Assembly: GCA_903930345.1 (NCBI GenBank)
Contig: CAIYYI010000141.1
Span: 1 to 46,186, forward strand
DNA length: 46,186 nucleotides
Direction: 5' to 3'
DNA from: an uncultured Verrucomicrobiota bacterium
GTDB lineage: Bacteria > Verrucomicrobiota > Verrucomicrobiia > Limisphaerales > CAIYYI01
The position numbers and the translations under genes are program-made. Positions 1 to 7,828 of this stretch are shown here, in pieces. The notes under the pieces are model-generated. The model searched no databases. It saw only the letters and a program-made list of their open reading frames with translations, and had not been told where the DNA came from. Numbering within the stretch: position 1 is the stretch's first letter; the number at the start of each line of letters is the position of its first letter.

Positions 1-594
1 CTTGATGATGTCGTCGCCGCTCTCGAAATAGCAGTCATGCACCGTCGAGCCGTGGCCACCCTCGAATCCGTCGCTGTTGTTGTGATGGCCGCCGCGCCGG
101 TCGAGGAAATCGCAAGACACCGCATGAACCACGTTCTCCCAGCCGCGCACATGGAAACCGCGCGGGTTGAGCGAGGTGAGATTCGAGATGGTCATCACGC
201 CCCCGAAGTTTTGAAACGTGCAAAGGGTGAACGCCTTGATGCCGCGGTTCTGCGACCAGCGCTGCTCGTCCGTGCCATAGACCAGCGAAGTCTTGCGATC
301 CTCCCCTGCGATCGTCACGGATGCCTTGGAGTGAAACGCGCTGTTGACTGTAACGCCCGAAGCGATGTGGATGTGCTTCACCTCCGGCGGAATCTGCCAG
401 ATGAAAGAGCGAATGCCAGCGTTGGTGAAGTGGATGTTTCCAGAACCAGAGAAACGCAGGATGGCACTTGCCTGATCCCAGGAAAGCCCGCCCGAGTAAG
501 CTGCCGCCAACTGATCCACCGGCTGTGCTCGCGGGGTGATCGCACCGACAATCAGGCAGAAGACTGTCAGTCTACATGGTGATGTGTGTTTCAT
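1..594 (-). CDS. Secreted parallel beta-helix glycosidase (GH49/GH28-like), C-terminus cut by window edge
   Basis: The minus-strand frame is open from an ATG at 594 to the window edge and gives 198 residues. It begins with a signal peptide (MKHTSPCRLTVFCLIVGAI, then AQP). The body alternates short beta strands and turns, as in right-handed beta-helix enzymes. Near residues 175-198 it reads NNSDGF, then GSTVHDCYFESGDDIIK. This matches the NxDG/GDD active-site region of clan GH-N and most resembles the TDG...GSTVHDV...NDDALK segment I recall from GH49 dextranase/isopullulanase; GH28 polygalacturonases carry the related NTDG and GDD motifs. It is the last visible gene of the minus-strand carbohydrate locus, 39 nt after the nucleoside-hydrolase-like gene. 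The fold is fairly secure; the substrate is not. Confidence 0.75.
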   Translation of the reverse strand, partial: MKHTSPCRLTVFCLIVGAITPRAQPVDQLAAAYSGGLSWDQASAILRFSGSGNIHFTNAGIRSFIWQIPPEVKHIHIASGVTVNSAFHSKASVTIAGEDRKTSLVYGTDEQRWSQNRGIKAFTLCTFQNFGGVMTISNLTSLNPRGFHVRGWENVVHAVSCDFLDRRGGHHNNSDGFEGGHGSTVHDCYFESGDDIIK

Positions 595-633
595 ATAATG
601 GTCGCTGGCAACGCGGCGGGTGACGCACTCTGG

Positions 634-1758
634 CTATGGGTTCGCCGGCCCGGCCGCAGCTTTGGCCCGGCGTAATAATTCATCGTGGATGCGCGGCGAC
701 CATTCTTTGAATGTCGCTTCGTTTCTTTTCTCAACTTCAGGAGGGTTGGTGCCATTGGCCGCGAGGTTGCGCAACCCGACACCCCAGATGCCGGGTAACA
801 CCCAGTAGGTCGCCGAGTCCGAGTGGTCCACGCTGTTGTGCGCGAATTTACCATCCACAAATGCTGCTCCGAGGCGGCTGACGCGGAACCGGTCAAAGTA
901 ATCCCTTCCTTTCTGACTTCCGCTGACAATGCCATGCTGTCCTATCGCCCCGCATTCATAATAGGTGATTGCGCCCTCCTGCGCGACCCGTTTGAGATAG
1001 GCGCACGCCATGGCGTCTTCGCGGCAGTTGGCGACATTCTCGGGATGCTCCGTTGATCCCTGGTGCAAGGACGAGTTGGTCCAGTGCGCGATGAACCGCA
1101 GCTTCTTCAACACGCTCTTCTGTCCCGAGGCCAGGCAATGATTCACGAGAATCGCCGGCTCGGTCAGCGAGCCCCAGCAAAGCACGTTGATGATTTCGTC
1201 CTCCGGTAACGCTTTTGCAGCTTCGAGCAGCGCCAGCACGGTGGCATATTTCTCCAGCGAAGCGTAGGTGCGCTTCGCCTCGTAACGCTCGGCGCTCTCC
1301 TTGATGCAAGATTGCACGAACTTGAGGTCCGCTGGGTAGCCGCCGATATGCCGGTTGAGATTGCTGACCTCGGCGCGGTAGGCGCCACCGAGGAACGCAT
1401 TGGCCCAAGCTCCCTGATCAGGCGAGGTCTGATGCTGGCTGCGATGCGTGCTGGCAACCACGATGCCGAGCGTTTCGAATTCATTCGCCATGAGCAGATA
1501 GCCAGCCATCGCTGAGATGTCATCGGGATCGTTGACCGTGCGTTCTGCATTGGAACCGGGGATCCCCTTGTCACTCATGTCGGAATAAATCCAGACCCTG
1601 GGTTTGGATGCCGGTGCGGCTGTGGCAGCCAATTGCATGGCCAGCGTGATCAGGAGAAAACAGCGGAGGGTGGCGGCGACGAGCGCCCGGCTGCCGGGAG
1701 CGAGCTTGATGACCGGCTGGAGGGCGGTGCTGTTCGTGGTGAAGGGGGAGTTCTTCAT
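634..1758 (-). CDS. Secreted nucleoside-hydrolase-like protein (DUF1593 type)
   Basis: This 374-residue protein has a long basic N-region, then a hydrophobic stretch (LRCFLLITLAMQLAATAAPA, residues 32-51), which suggests export. The mature part opens with RVWIYSDMSDKGIPGSNAERTV followed by NDPDDISAMAGYLLMANEFE. The acidic NDPDD cluster after a first beta strand is typical of nucleoside-hydrolase folds, where aspartates bind calcium. The spacing and the later strand VLALLEAAKALPEDEIINVLCWGSLTEP fit the DUF1593 group, often annotated near carbohydrate-binding proteins in environmental Bacteroidota and Verrucomicrobiota. It lies 9 nt downstream of the sulfatase, so co-transcription is likely. 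A role in cleaving an N- or O-glycosidic bond of the locus substrate is inferred; no substrate is known to me. Confidence 0.75.
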   Translation of the reverse strand: MKNSPFTTNSTALQPVIKLAPGSRALVAATLRCFLLITLAMQLAATAAPASKPRVWIYSDMSDKGIPGSNAERTVNDPDDISAMAGYLLMANEFETLGIVVASTHRSQHQTSPDQGAWANAFLGGAYRAEVSNLNRHIGGYPADLKFVQSCIKESAERYEAKRTYASLEKYATVLALLEAAKALPEDEIINVLCWGSLTEPAILVNHCLASGQKSVLKKLRFIAHWTNSSLHQGSTEHPENVANCREDAMACAYLKRVAQEGAITYYECGAIGQHGIVSGSQKGRDYFDRFRVSRLGAAFVDGKFAHNSVDHSDSATYWVLPGIWGVGLRNLAANGTNPPEVEKRNEATFKEWSPRIHDELLRRAKAAAGPANP

Positions 1759-1767
1759 TATTTGATT

Positions 1768-3237
1768 CTATCTTTCCTTTGGAGCATCCGGGGCGGGCAG
1801 CGGCAGGTAATCGCGTGCCAGAAGCATCCATTCGGTAAGCGCCATCCGAAGCCGGAACTCCACATCAGCCGATTCGGACTGGCCCGCGAGGTTGTTCAGT
1901 TCCCACGGATCCTTCTCCAAATCGTAAAGCTCGAACATCGGCCGCTGCGGCGCGAAGTAGAACCGGGCCCATTTCGCAGCAAGCCGGCCTGACCGATTCT
2001 GCTCCACCAGTTCCAACCAGAACGGCTGGCTGAAGAAATCCACCGGCCAGTAGGGCAACTGCCAGGTCGCGTTGTAAATCAGCTTGTGCCGGCGTCCGAC
2101 AATGCAGCGGCTGAAGTCGAGCGTGGCCGTGTTGCTCGGCAGCGGGTCGCCATGCACGCCGCGTTCCGCGAACACGAATTCGCGCCCGGCGGTCGTTTGG
2201 CCTTTCAAGGTGGCCAGGAAGCTCCGCCCGGTCATCGCGGAAGCGGGCTTGAGCCCGGCGGCCTCAAGCATCGTTGGAGCGAGGTCTTCCCCAGAAATCA
2301 GGGCATCGCTCACAGCCCCGGTCTCCACCTGCCCCGGCCAGCGCACGATGAGCGGCACACGCAGTCCCAACTCGTAGAGCGTGCCCTTGCCGCGAAACAG
2401 CGCCGCGCCGTTGTCGCCCACGAACACCACGAGCGTGTTCGCCGTCAGCCCGCGGTCATTCAGGAGCCCGAGCACCCGGCCCAGGTCTTCGTCCAACCGG
2501 CTGACCGCACCGTAGTAATGCGCCAGGTCATTCCGCACGGCGGGTGTATCGGGAAAGGTGGGCGGCAGCCGGAGCTTGGCGGGATCGTAGCGCTTCACCC
2601 AGGGATTTTTCCCGGCATCGCTGAAAGCACGATGAGGATCCAGCAGTCCGAACTGGAGAAAGAACGGCCGGTTCGTTGGCGCGGCAGCGAAGAACGCGTC
2701 CAGTTGCCGGAAGAAATCATCGCGGCGGGACTCGTTGCTGCCGTAGTTGGACTCGGCGACGAAATCGAAACGATCCTTCGTCGTGAGCAGGCCGTGCTTC
2801 ACGAAGAGCGGCGGGATGTTGGTGGTATAGGACCAGCCGTCGAGGTGATGCGGACGTCCGGCCACCCCAACAAACCAGCCGTTGGTGCGAAGGATCTCGG
2901 GAAAAGTGACTACCTCGCGTGGCAGCGGGGTGGTAAAACGAGTCATGCCCAACGCCACCGGCCCTCGCCCGGTCATGAGCGACGCGCGCGAAGGCAGGCA
3001 TTGGGGCGAGGTGACGTAGGCGCGCGTGAAGCGCATCCCCTCGCCTGCCAGGCGGTCCATGTTCGGCGTAAGCACATCAAGATTGCCGCAGGCGCCAACG
3101 TGAGCGGCGCTGTGGTCGTCGGAGACGATCCAGAGGATGTTGGGGTGGGGCGAAGCGGGAAGACTGGTGAGGCCGACCAAAAGCATCGCGGCCAACAGCA
3201 TTAACACTCGTGCCGGATGGTGGCCGTGGAGTCTCAT
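1768..3237 (-). CDS. Secreted sulfatase, type I formylglycine family
   Basis: This 489-residue enzyme should remove sulfate esters from a glycan outside the cytoplasm. It has a signal peptide (residues 1-30, VLMLLAAMLLVGLTSLPAS). The metal-binding start NILWIVSDDH (D40, D41) and the maturation motif C80-LPSR, which matches CxPSR for conversion of Cys to formylglycine, are both present. The later metal-site segment VVFVGDNG is followed by the family-typical GLRVPLIVRWPG. Size and layout match N-sulfoglucosamine-sulfohydrolase-like (S1) sulfatases. Its ATG overlaps the stop of the GH27 gene as ATGA (3234-3237), so translation is probably coupled. No sulfatase-maturing enzyme is in the window. 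Family assignment is firm; the sulfated sugar is unknown. Confidence 0.95.
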   Translation of the reverse strand: MRLHGHHPARVLMLLAAMLLVGLTSLPASPHPNILWIVSDDHSAAHVGACGNLDVLTPNMDRLAGEGMRFTRAYVTSPQCLPSRASLMTGRGPVALGMTRFTTPLPREVVTFPEILRTNGWFVGVAGRPHHLDGWSYTTNIPPLFVKHGLLTTKDRFDFVAESNYGSNESRRDDFFRQLDAFFAAAPTNRPFFLQFGLLDPHRAFSDAGKNPWVKRYDPAKLRLPPTFPDTPAVRNDLAHYYGAVSRLDEDLGRVLGLLNDRGLTANTLVVFVGDNGAALFRGKGTLYELGLRVPLIVRWPGQVETGAVSDALISGEDLAPTMLEAAGLKPASAMTGRSFLATLKGQTTAGREFVFAERGVHGDPLPSNTATLDFSRCIVGRRHKLIYNATWQLPYWPVDFFSQPFWLELVEQNRSGRLAAKWARFYFAPQRPMFELYDLEKDPWELNNLAGQSESADVEFRLRMALTEWMLLARDYLPLPAPDAPKER

Positions 3238-4580
3238 GGCGACACCTGGTACAGTCCGGCCCCGTGCGGGTTGAGCCTGGCAGCGAAATGCCCGGTGAAG
3301 TTGCCCAACACCACTTTACCCCACAAGTCGCGCACGGTGAACTTCCCTGTGCCAAGACCGAGTTCACCCGCCGTCACCCCGATTTCCAACGCCTGGTCGG
3401 ACAGGTTGAAGAGGGCCAGGTATTTCTTGTTGGTTCCAGGCACATCGGCTGTCCAGGCAATGGCCTCGCCCCGACGGTAGAGCTGCCGGCTGTTCGCGCT
3501 GTGCTGGTTGACGGTGAGGGCCTCCGCGTTGGTTATCTGTGACAGGGACAACGCATCGCTTTCGGGCAGGTGCCCGCCGAACATCAGCGGGGAGCGGGCG
3601 ATGCACCAGAGCGTCATCAGGGTATATTGCTCGTCCGGCGTGAAGTTCGTCGCCCGCGCCTCGCCAACTTCACCGCGAATCCCGATGCGTCCGATGGGCA
3701 GCATGTCCGCATCCGGCCACGCGCCTTGCGTGATATAGGGTGCCCAGAGCCGGCAGCGGTCGAACTGCTTCTTGAGGGCCTCCCAGTTGTCCCAGAAGTC
3801 GAAGGAGATGCGCCACATGTTGGCGTGGCGGCGGAGGTGGTTGGCGTTGCAGACGCGCGCGGCGCCCGGGGAGAGACTTAGCACCATCGGGCGCCCCGCC
3901 TTCCGGATGGCGGTGGCGACGCCCTCGATTTCGTCCGTGTGGTACGGGTCTTTCTGGCCGTCGCCGTCCCATGAGTTGATGTCATCGGCCTTGATGAAGT
4001 CCACACCCCACGAGGCATAGAGCCGGGCGAGGGAATCGTAGTAGGCCTGCCCGCCATCGCGGGTCATGTTGATGCCGACCATGCTCTTGAACCAAAAGCA
4101 GCCGTCCTCGGATTGGGCGATGTCGCGGGCGCAGGACGTGCTGCCGAGGATAGGCGTATTCTGCTCCACGGCCTGAACCGGGATGCCGCGCATGATGTGG
4201 AGGCCAAACTTGAGACCGAGCGAGTGGACGTAGTCGGCGAGCGGCTTGAATCCCTCGCCGCCCGCGCTGGAAGGAAACCGGTTCGGCGCGGGAATCAGCC
4301 GGCCGTGCTTGTCGATCAACTGCTCCAGGCCGGGCTGTTTGTAGGTGTCTTTGTGGGCGTGGGGCGCATACCACGCGAGGTCCACCACGATGTATTCCCA
4401 GCCAAAGGGCTTAAGGTGTCGGGCCATGAAGTCGGCATTGGCCTTGACCTCGTCCTCCGTGACGCTGACGCCGAAACAATCCCAACTGTTCCAGCCCATC
4501 GGCGGAGTTTTGGCAAATTGGCGGAGATCCCATGGTTCGGCGGGTTTCACAGCCTCGTTTGTGACTGCTGAACTCTTCAT
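3234..4580 (-). CDS. GH27 family alpha-galactosidase-type glycoside hydrolase
   Basis: This 448-residue protein has the GH27 signature near its N-terminus (TPPMGWNSWDCFG, about residues 25-37), the nucleophile region DFIKADD (D199/D200) at the end of a barrel strand, and the acid/base region GAWPDADML (D290/D292). A beta-sandwich domain follows (ALFNLSDQALEIGV). GH27 retains configuration and removes terminal alpha-galactose, but the family also holds beta-L-arabinopyranosidases and isomalto-dextranases, so the exact activity is open. No signal peptide is visible (MKSSAVTNEAVKPAEPWDL), unlike the secreted enzymes around it, which suggests it works on imported oligosaccharides. It lies 25 nt downstream of the symporter gene and overlaps the sulfatase start by 4 nt. 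Confidence 0.93.
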   Translation of the reverse strand: MKSSAVTNEAVKPAEPWDLRQFAKTPPMGWNSWDCFGVSVTEDEVKANADFMARHLKPFGWEYIVVDLAWYAPHAHKDTYKQPGLEQLIDKHGRLIPAPNRFPSSAGGEGFKPLADYVHSLGLKFGLHIMRGIPVQAVEQNTPILGSTSCARDIAQSEDGCFWFKSMVGINMTRDGGQAYYDSLARLYASWGVDFIKADDINSWDGDGQKDPYHTDEIEGVATAIRKAGRPMVLSLSPGAARVCNANHLRRHANMWRISFDFWDNWEALKKQFDRCRLWAPYITQGAWPDADMLPIGRIGIRGEVGEARATNFTPDEQYTLMTLWCIARSPLMFGGHLPESDALSLSQITNAEALTVNQHSANSRQLYRRGEAIAWTADVPGTNKKYLALFNLSDQALEIGVTAGELGLGTGKFTVRDLWGKVVLGNFTGHFAARLNPHGAGLYQVSP

Positions 4581-4605
4581 AGATGTTGTTTCCGGAACGG
4601 TGGAC

Positions 4606-6360
4606 CTATTTCACAAATACCGAGAAGATCACGACCAGCACGAGCATTCCGCCAAAGGCCACGCCCCACCACAGTACGATGCTGTTGTACCAGTGCGTGC
4701 CGAGGCCGGCGGTCAGGGCCTTCTTGTCCTTGAAGCTGAAGATCAATCCCTCCCCCACCTGCTCCGGCTGGGCGGGCGGCGTGATGAAGGCGGATACCGT
4801 GCAGACGAGCATGGCAAACAACCAGGTGACGAGCCCTTGGTTGCCGAAGGGTTTAATGAATTTGGCAAAGTCGGACGTGGATTCCGCCAGCAGGCCGAAC
4901 TCCAGGTATTTCAAGAGGCCAACCATGGCGAACGCCGCGATAACGGTGATGAGCGCGTCCTTGCCATTGACCCGCTTCCACAACACCCCCAACAGGAAGA
5001 TGGCGGAGTAGGCCGGCCCGATGGCGGTGTAGCCCGCCTGGATGAAGACGAACAAATTCGCCTTGGAATGACCGAGCAAAATCGCGAAGCCGATGGAGAC
5101 GAACAGAATCACCACACCCGTGATGCGGCCGACGCTGATGGATTGCTTCTCGGTGGCTTGGGGATTGATGTACTTCTGATAGAAATCCATCGTAAAAATC
5201 GTGGAGGTCGAGTTCAACGCGGAGCAGACGGTGGATTGGATGGCGCTGAAGAACGCCGCCATTAACACGCCGAGCAGCAGCGGCGGCACCAGATCCCGCA
5301 CCATGACGATGTAGGTATTGTTTGCCTCGTCGCTGATGAAGCCCCAATCGGTGCTGTCCAGAAACTTCGGATGCATGGCAAAGAAAATCAGCCCGGGCAA
5401 CACGACGACCACCGGCACGAGCAGTTTGAGGAAGCAGGCGAAGACCATGCCCATCCGCGCATGATACATGTCCTTGGCGGCAAGAACCTTTTGAATGAGC
5501 ATCTGGTTCATGACCGTGTACCAAAGTCCGATGTAGAAAAAGCTGAAGACCCAGTGCGTCCAGGGATTCGTGGTCTGATTGATGGGCTGGATGACGGACA
5601 TGCGATGATACTCTGCCCCGGCGGTGCTCCCTTGCAATAAATGCGGCGCGTTTCGCGACACCCATTCCGCCGCCCAGCCGTCCTTGGCCATGTTTACATC
5701 CACCATGCGATGGAAACCATCAATCATGCTGCCATTGCCAAGGGTCAAAAGCCCCAGCACGGTCACGATCATTCCCCCGCCGATCTTGAAGATGATAGTC
5801 ACCACGTCCATGAAGGCCACGGATTTCAGTCCTCCCCAGATCGCCCACACGCCGGCCACCAACCCGATGATGATGGCCGCGCTGATCTTGGAGAGGCCGG
5901 CCAGCTTTACGAGAATGAGACTGCCGCCGTAGATCACCGGGCCCATGAAGAGGAAGACGTTTGCCAGAATCGTAATCGCGGCGAAGATGACCCGCATCTG
6001 GACATTGAACCGGCGTTCCAAAAACTCCGGCGCCGTATAAACCTTCGACGTGAGCAGGAACGGGATGAAAATCCAGATCATGAACGAGAAAGCGATGACC
6101 GTGCTCCATTCCGGCGTGGCCACGCAGATGCCGAACAACACCGCCGCACCCACCATGCCCACGAAATGTTCGATGCTGATGTTTGAGGCGATGTAAGAGG
6201 AACCCACGACGTACCACGGCAGCGACCGGCCCGCGAGGAAGTACTCCTGCGATGTGGTTTTCTTGCGGCCAAACCACCAACCGACAAAGCCGAGCAGGAC
6301 GAGGTAGCCAAAGAAGGCCACGAAATCCACCGGATGGAGGGAGAAGGTCTTTTCGGTCAT
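4606..6360 (-). CDS. Sodium:solute symporter (SSS family), probable sugar importer
   Basis: The protein has about 14 hydrophobic segments. It begins LHPVDFVAFFGYLVLLGFVGWWFGRKKTTSQEYFLAGR, with the SSS-typical G-R-K/S-x-x-EYFLAGR helix-loop, and keeps YTAPEFLERRF and the conserved loop AFFSAIQSTVCSALNSTSTIFTMDFYQKY. This is the vSGLT/putative sodium-glucose branch of the family. I place the start at the ATG at 6360 (MTEKTFSLHPVDF), because the longer frame from 6438 would add 26 Arg/Ala/Gly-rich residues atypical of the family; 6438 remains possible since it lies only 5 nt after the upstream stop. Its position between a putative glycosidase and GH27 suggests it imports the sugar released by the locus enzymes using the sodium gradient. 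Confidence 0.92.
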   Translation of the reverse strand: MTEKTFSLHPVDFVAFFGYLVLLGFVGWWFGRKKTTSQEYFLAGRSLPWYVVGSSYIASNISIEHFVGMVGAAVLFGICVATPEWSTVIAFSFMIWIFIPFLLTSKVYTAPEFLERRFNVQMRVIFAAITILANVFLFMGPVIYGGSLILVKLAGLSKISAAIIIGLVAGVWAIWGGLKSVAFMDVVTIIFKIGGGMIVTVLGLLTLGNGSMIDGFHRMVDVNMAKDGWAAEWVSRNAPHLLQGSTAGAEYHRMSVIQPINQTTNPWTHWVFSFFYIGLWYTVMNQMLIQKVLAAKDMYHARMGMVFACFLKLLVPVVVVLPGLIFFAMHPKFLDSTDWGFISDEANNTYIVMVRDLVPPLLLGVLMAAFFSAIQSTVCSALNSTSTIFTMDFYQKYINPQATEKQSISVGRITGVVILFVSIGFAILLGHSKANLFVFIQAGYTAIGPAYSAIFLLGVLWKRVNGKDALITVIAAFAMVGLLKYLEFGLLAESTSDFAKFIKPFGNQGLVTWLFAMLVCTVSAFITPPAQPEQVGEGLIFSFKDKKALTAGLGTHWYNSIVLWWGVAFGGMLVLVVIFSVFVK

Positions 6361-6443
6361 GTCATGCCTGGGTTGATCATTGTTTTCGCTGGCCCGACCC
6401 GACGCGCCTGCGCGCGTCGCCCGGCGTCGTTTGTCCATTGGCT

Positions 6444-7673
6444 CTACTTCAGAAAGATCTCGCCGTCGTAGCTTTCCACCGAAAACTCCGTGCCCTTCGT
6501 TCCATCCGCCACGCGCGTCCGTGAGGACGCGAACTTCACGCGGACAGGTTTTCTGTTGTCCAATGGATTATAAATCACGGTCCCACGCTCGAACTCCCTT
6601 TGATACGCCCCGTCCTGGCGCGCGAGGCACTTGCCATCTGGCTTGCCCAGCTTGGCGTCCCAAAACGGATACCAGTCGTGCAGATGATCAGGTGTCATGA
6701 GCGGATTGGGGTCGGCGTAGAGCACGTAGCCATCGGAGTGCGTGAGCGCCAGCGCAGTCACGGCCCGCATGCGGCGCAGATCCTTGCGGTCGCCCCAGCT
6801 CTCCAGACAGTTCACCTGCGGTTTTGCGAAGTTCGCCTCGAAATAGAGCAACGCCTGGCGCGAACTCTCCCACGTGCCCAGCTTGCGCGGCGGACTGCCC
6901 GGCCCCTCCTGGCTCAACTCCATGAACGCGCCGTTGATCATCCCTTTGTATTGCTCACCCAGATTAATCCGATCGTGAATGTTGCAGATGATCAGCCCCC
7001 GGTCGCCGATGATCTCGCGGGTCTTCTTCACAATGGGCAGATAGCCGTCCCAGTCGAACATGACACCGTCGTAAACGCCCGAATCAATCGCGATCTTGCA
7101 CTGGCGGGCGATGTTGGCGGCGAAGTCCGGATTGTCCGGATTCATCAGGTAGTACGGCTCCGGCCCCCCGTCCCAGCCTTGCTTGCGTGTCCCATCCGGA
7201 TTCCGTTTCCAGAACGGGCTGTCCGCCGGCAGGAAACTGCCCGGGGCATCCCGCCAGCGGACTTCGAGCAGGAAGACCATGTTCGGATTCAACTGCAACA
7301 TCCGCTGGCGATTCGCCAGCGCCTGCCGCTTGCTTTCCGCCGTGAAATCGGCGGCGATTCCGCCGTGCCGGTGATTCCACACCGCGCCGAGCACCAGTTC
7401 CACGTTGTAACCGAGCTGGCTCACCGGCTCCTCCCAAAGCAAATCGTGCTTCGCCGCCGCCTGAAGCCGATCTTCCAGCGTTTTCAAGGGGAACTGATTC
7501 GTCAGGTCAATCGGGTTCCAGGCCTGGAATACGGAAGGGAAACCGCGCCCGGCGATCCGATCAGTCACCGAGCCATCACTGGCCGCCGGAACGTCCCCAA
7601 CGCCGCCCAACAGACTGGCGATGAGGAATCCCACCGTTCGGGACAGGCGGCGGCATGGCAGATTGAATTTCAT
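6444..7673 (-). CDS. Putative secreted TIM-barrel glycoside hydrolase (hypothetical GH family)
   Basis: This 409-residue protein has a signal peptide (RTVGFLIASLLGGVGDVPAAS, about residues 12-32). The body looks like a beta/alpha barrel of the putative glycosyl-hydrolase families built from environmental genomes. Candidate active-site strands are NPNMVFLLEVRW, GVYDGVMFDWDGYLP (D-W-D at the end of a strand), GAFMELSQEGPG and VNCLESWGDRKD. A final beta-rich part (GTVIYNPLDNRKPVRVKF) resembles the C-terminal sandwich of such enzymes. No characterised homolog is known to me. It is the first structural gene after the XylR-like regulator and the first gene of the likely operon that runs to the window edge. 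Confidence 0.7.
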   Translation of the reverse strand: MKFNLPCRRLSRTVGFLIASLLGGVGDVPAASDGSVTDRIAGRGFPSVFQAWNPIDLTNQFPLKTLEDRLQAAAKHDLLWEEPVSQLGYNVELVLGAVWNHRHGGIAADFTAESKRQALANRQRMLQLNPNMVFLLEVRWRDAPGSFLPADSPFWKRNPDGTRKQGWDGGPEPYYLMNPDNPDFAANIARQCKIAIDSGVYDGVMFDWDGYLPIVKKTREIIGDRGLIICNIHDRINLGEQYKGMINGAFMELSQEGPGSPPRKLGTWESSRQALLYFEANFAKPQVNCLESWGDRKDLRRMRAVTALALTHSDGYVLYADPNPLMTPDHLHDWYPFWDAKLGKPDGKCLARQDGAYQREFERGTVIYNPLDNRKPVRVKFASSRTRVADGTKGTEFSVESYDGEIFLK

Positions 7674-7828
7674 AGCATCAGCAACAATGTGGCTCCCTTT
7701 CTATCATGCTCCCCTACCGACAACCATAGCGGAAGGCGCACGGTTTATTAGAAATTGCGCAGCCCGGAGGAACGGTATCGCTACGGACAATTTAGTTGCG
7801 GCTTTGCTGCGCCAGACCCCGACGTGCC
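7674..7828. promoter_or_regulatory. Spacer between regulator and carbohydrate operon; candidate operator
   Basis: This 155-nt gap separates the XylR-like gene from the first enzyme gene, both on the minus strand, and is the only sizeable gap upstream of the operon. It holds the inverted repeats AAATTG (7752-7757) / CAATTT (7788-7793) and GCGCAGC (7757-7763) / GCTGCGC (7806-7812). The outer pair could also form an RNA hairpin just after the regulator stop. A promoter and regulator-binding site here would be expected, but I see no convincing -35/-10 pair. Confidence 0.3.

Noticed and set aside
37-582. Plus-strand open frame of 181 residues
   Set aside because: It is the complement of the beta-helix gene, which has a signal peptide and recognisable motifs in the minus frame.
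2086-3204. Long plus-strand frame over the sulfatase
   Set aside because: Arg/Gly/His-rich shadow with no domain features; the minus frame is a clear sulfatase.
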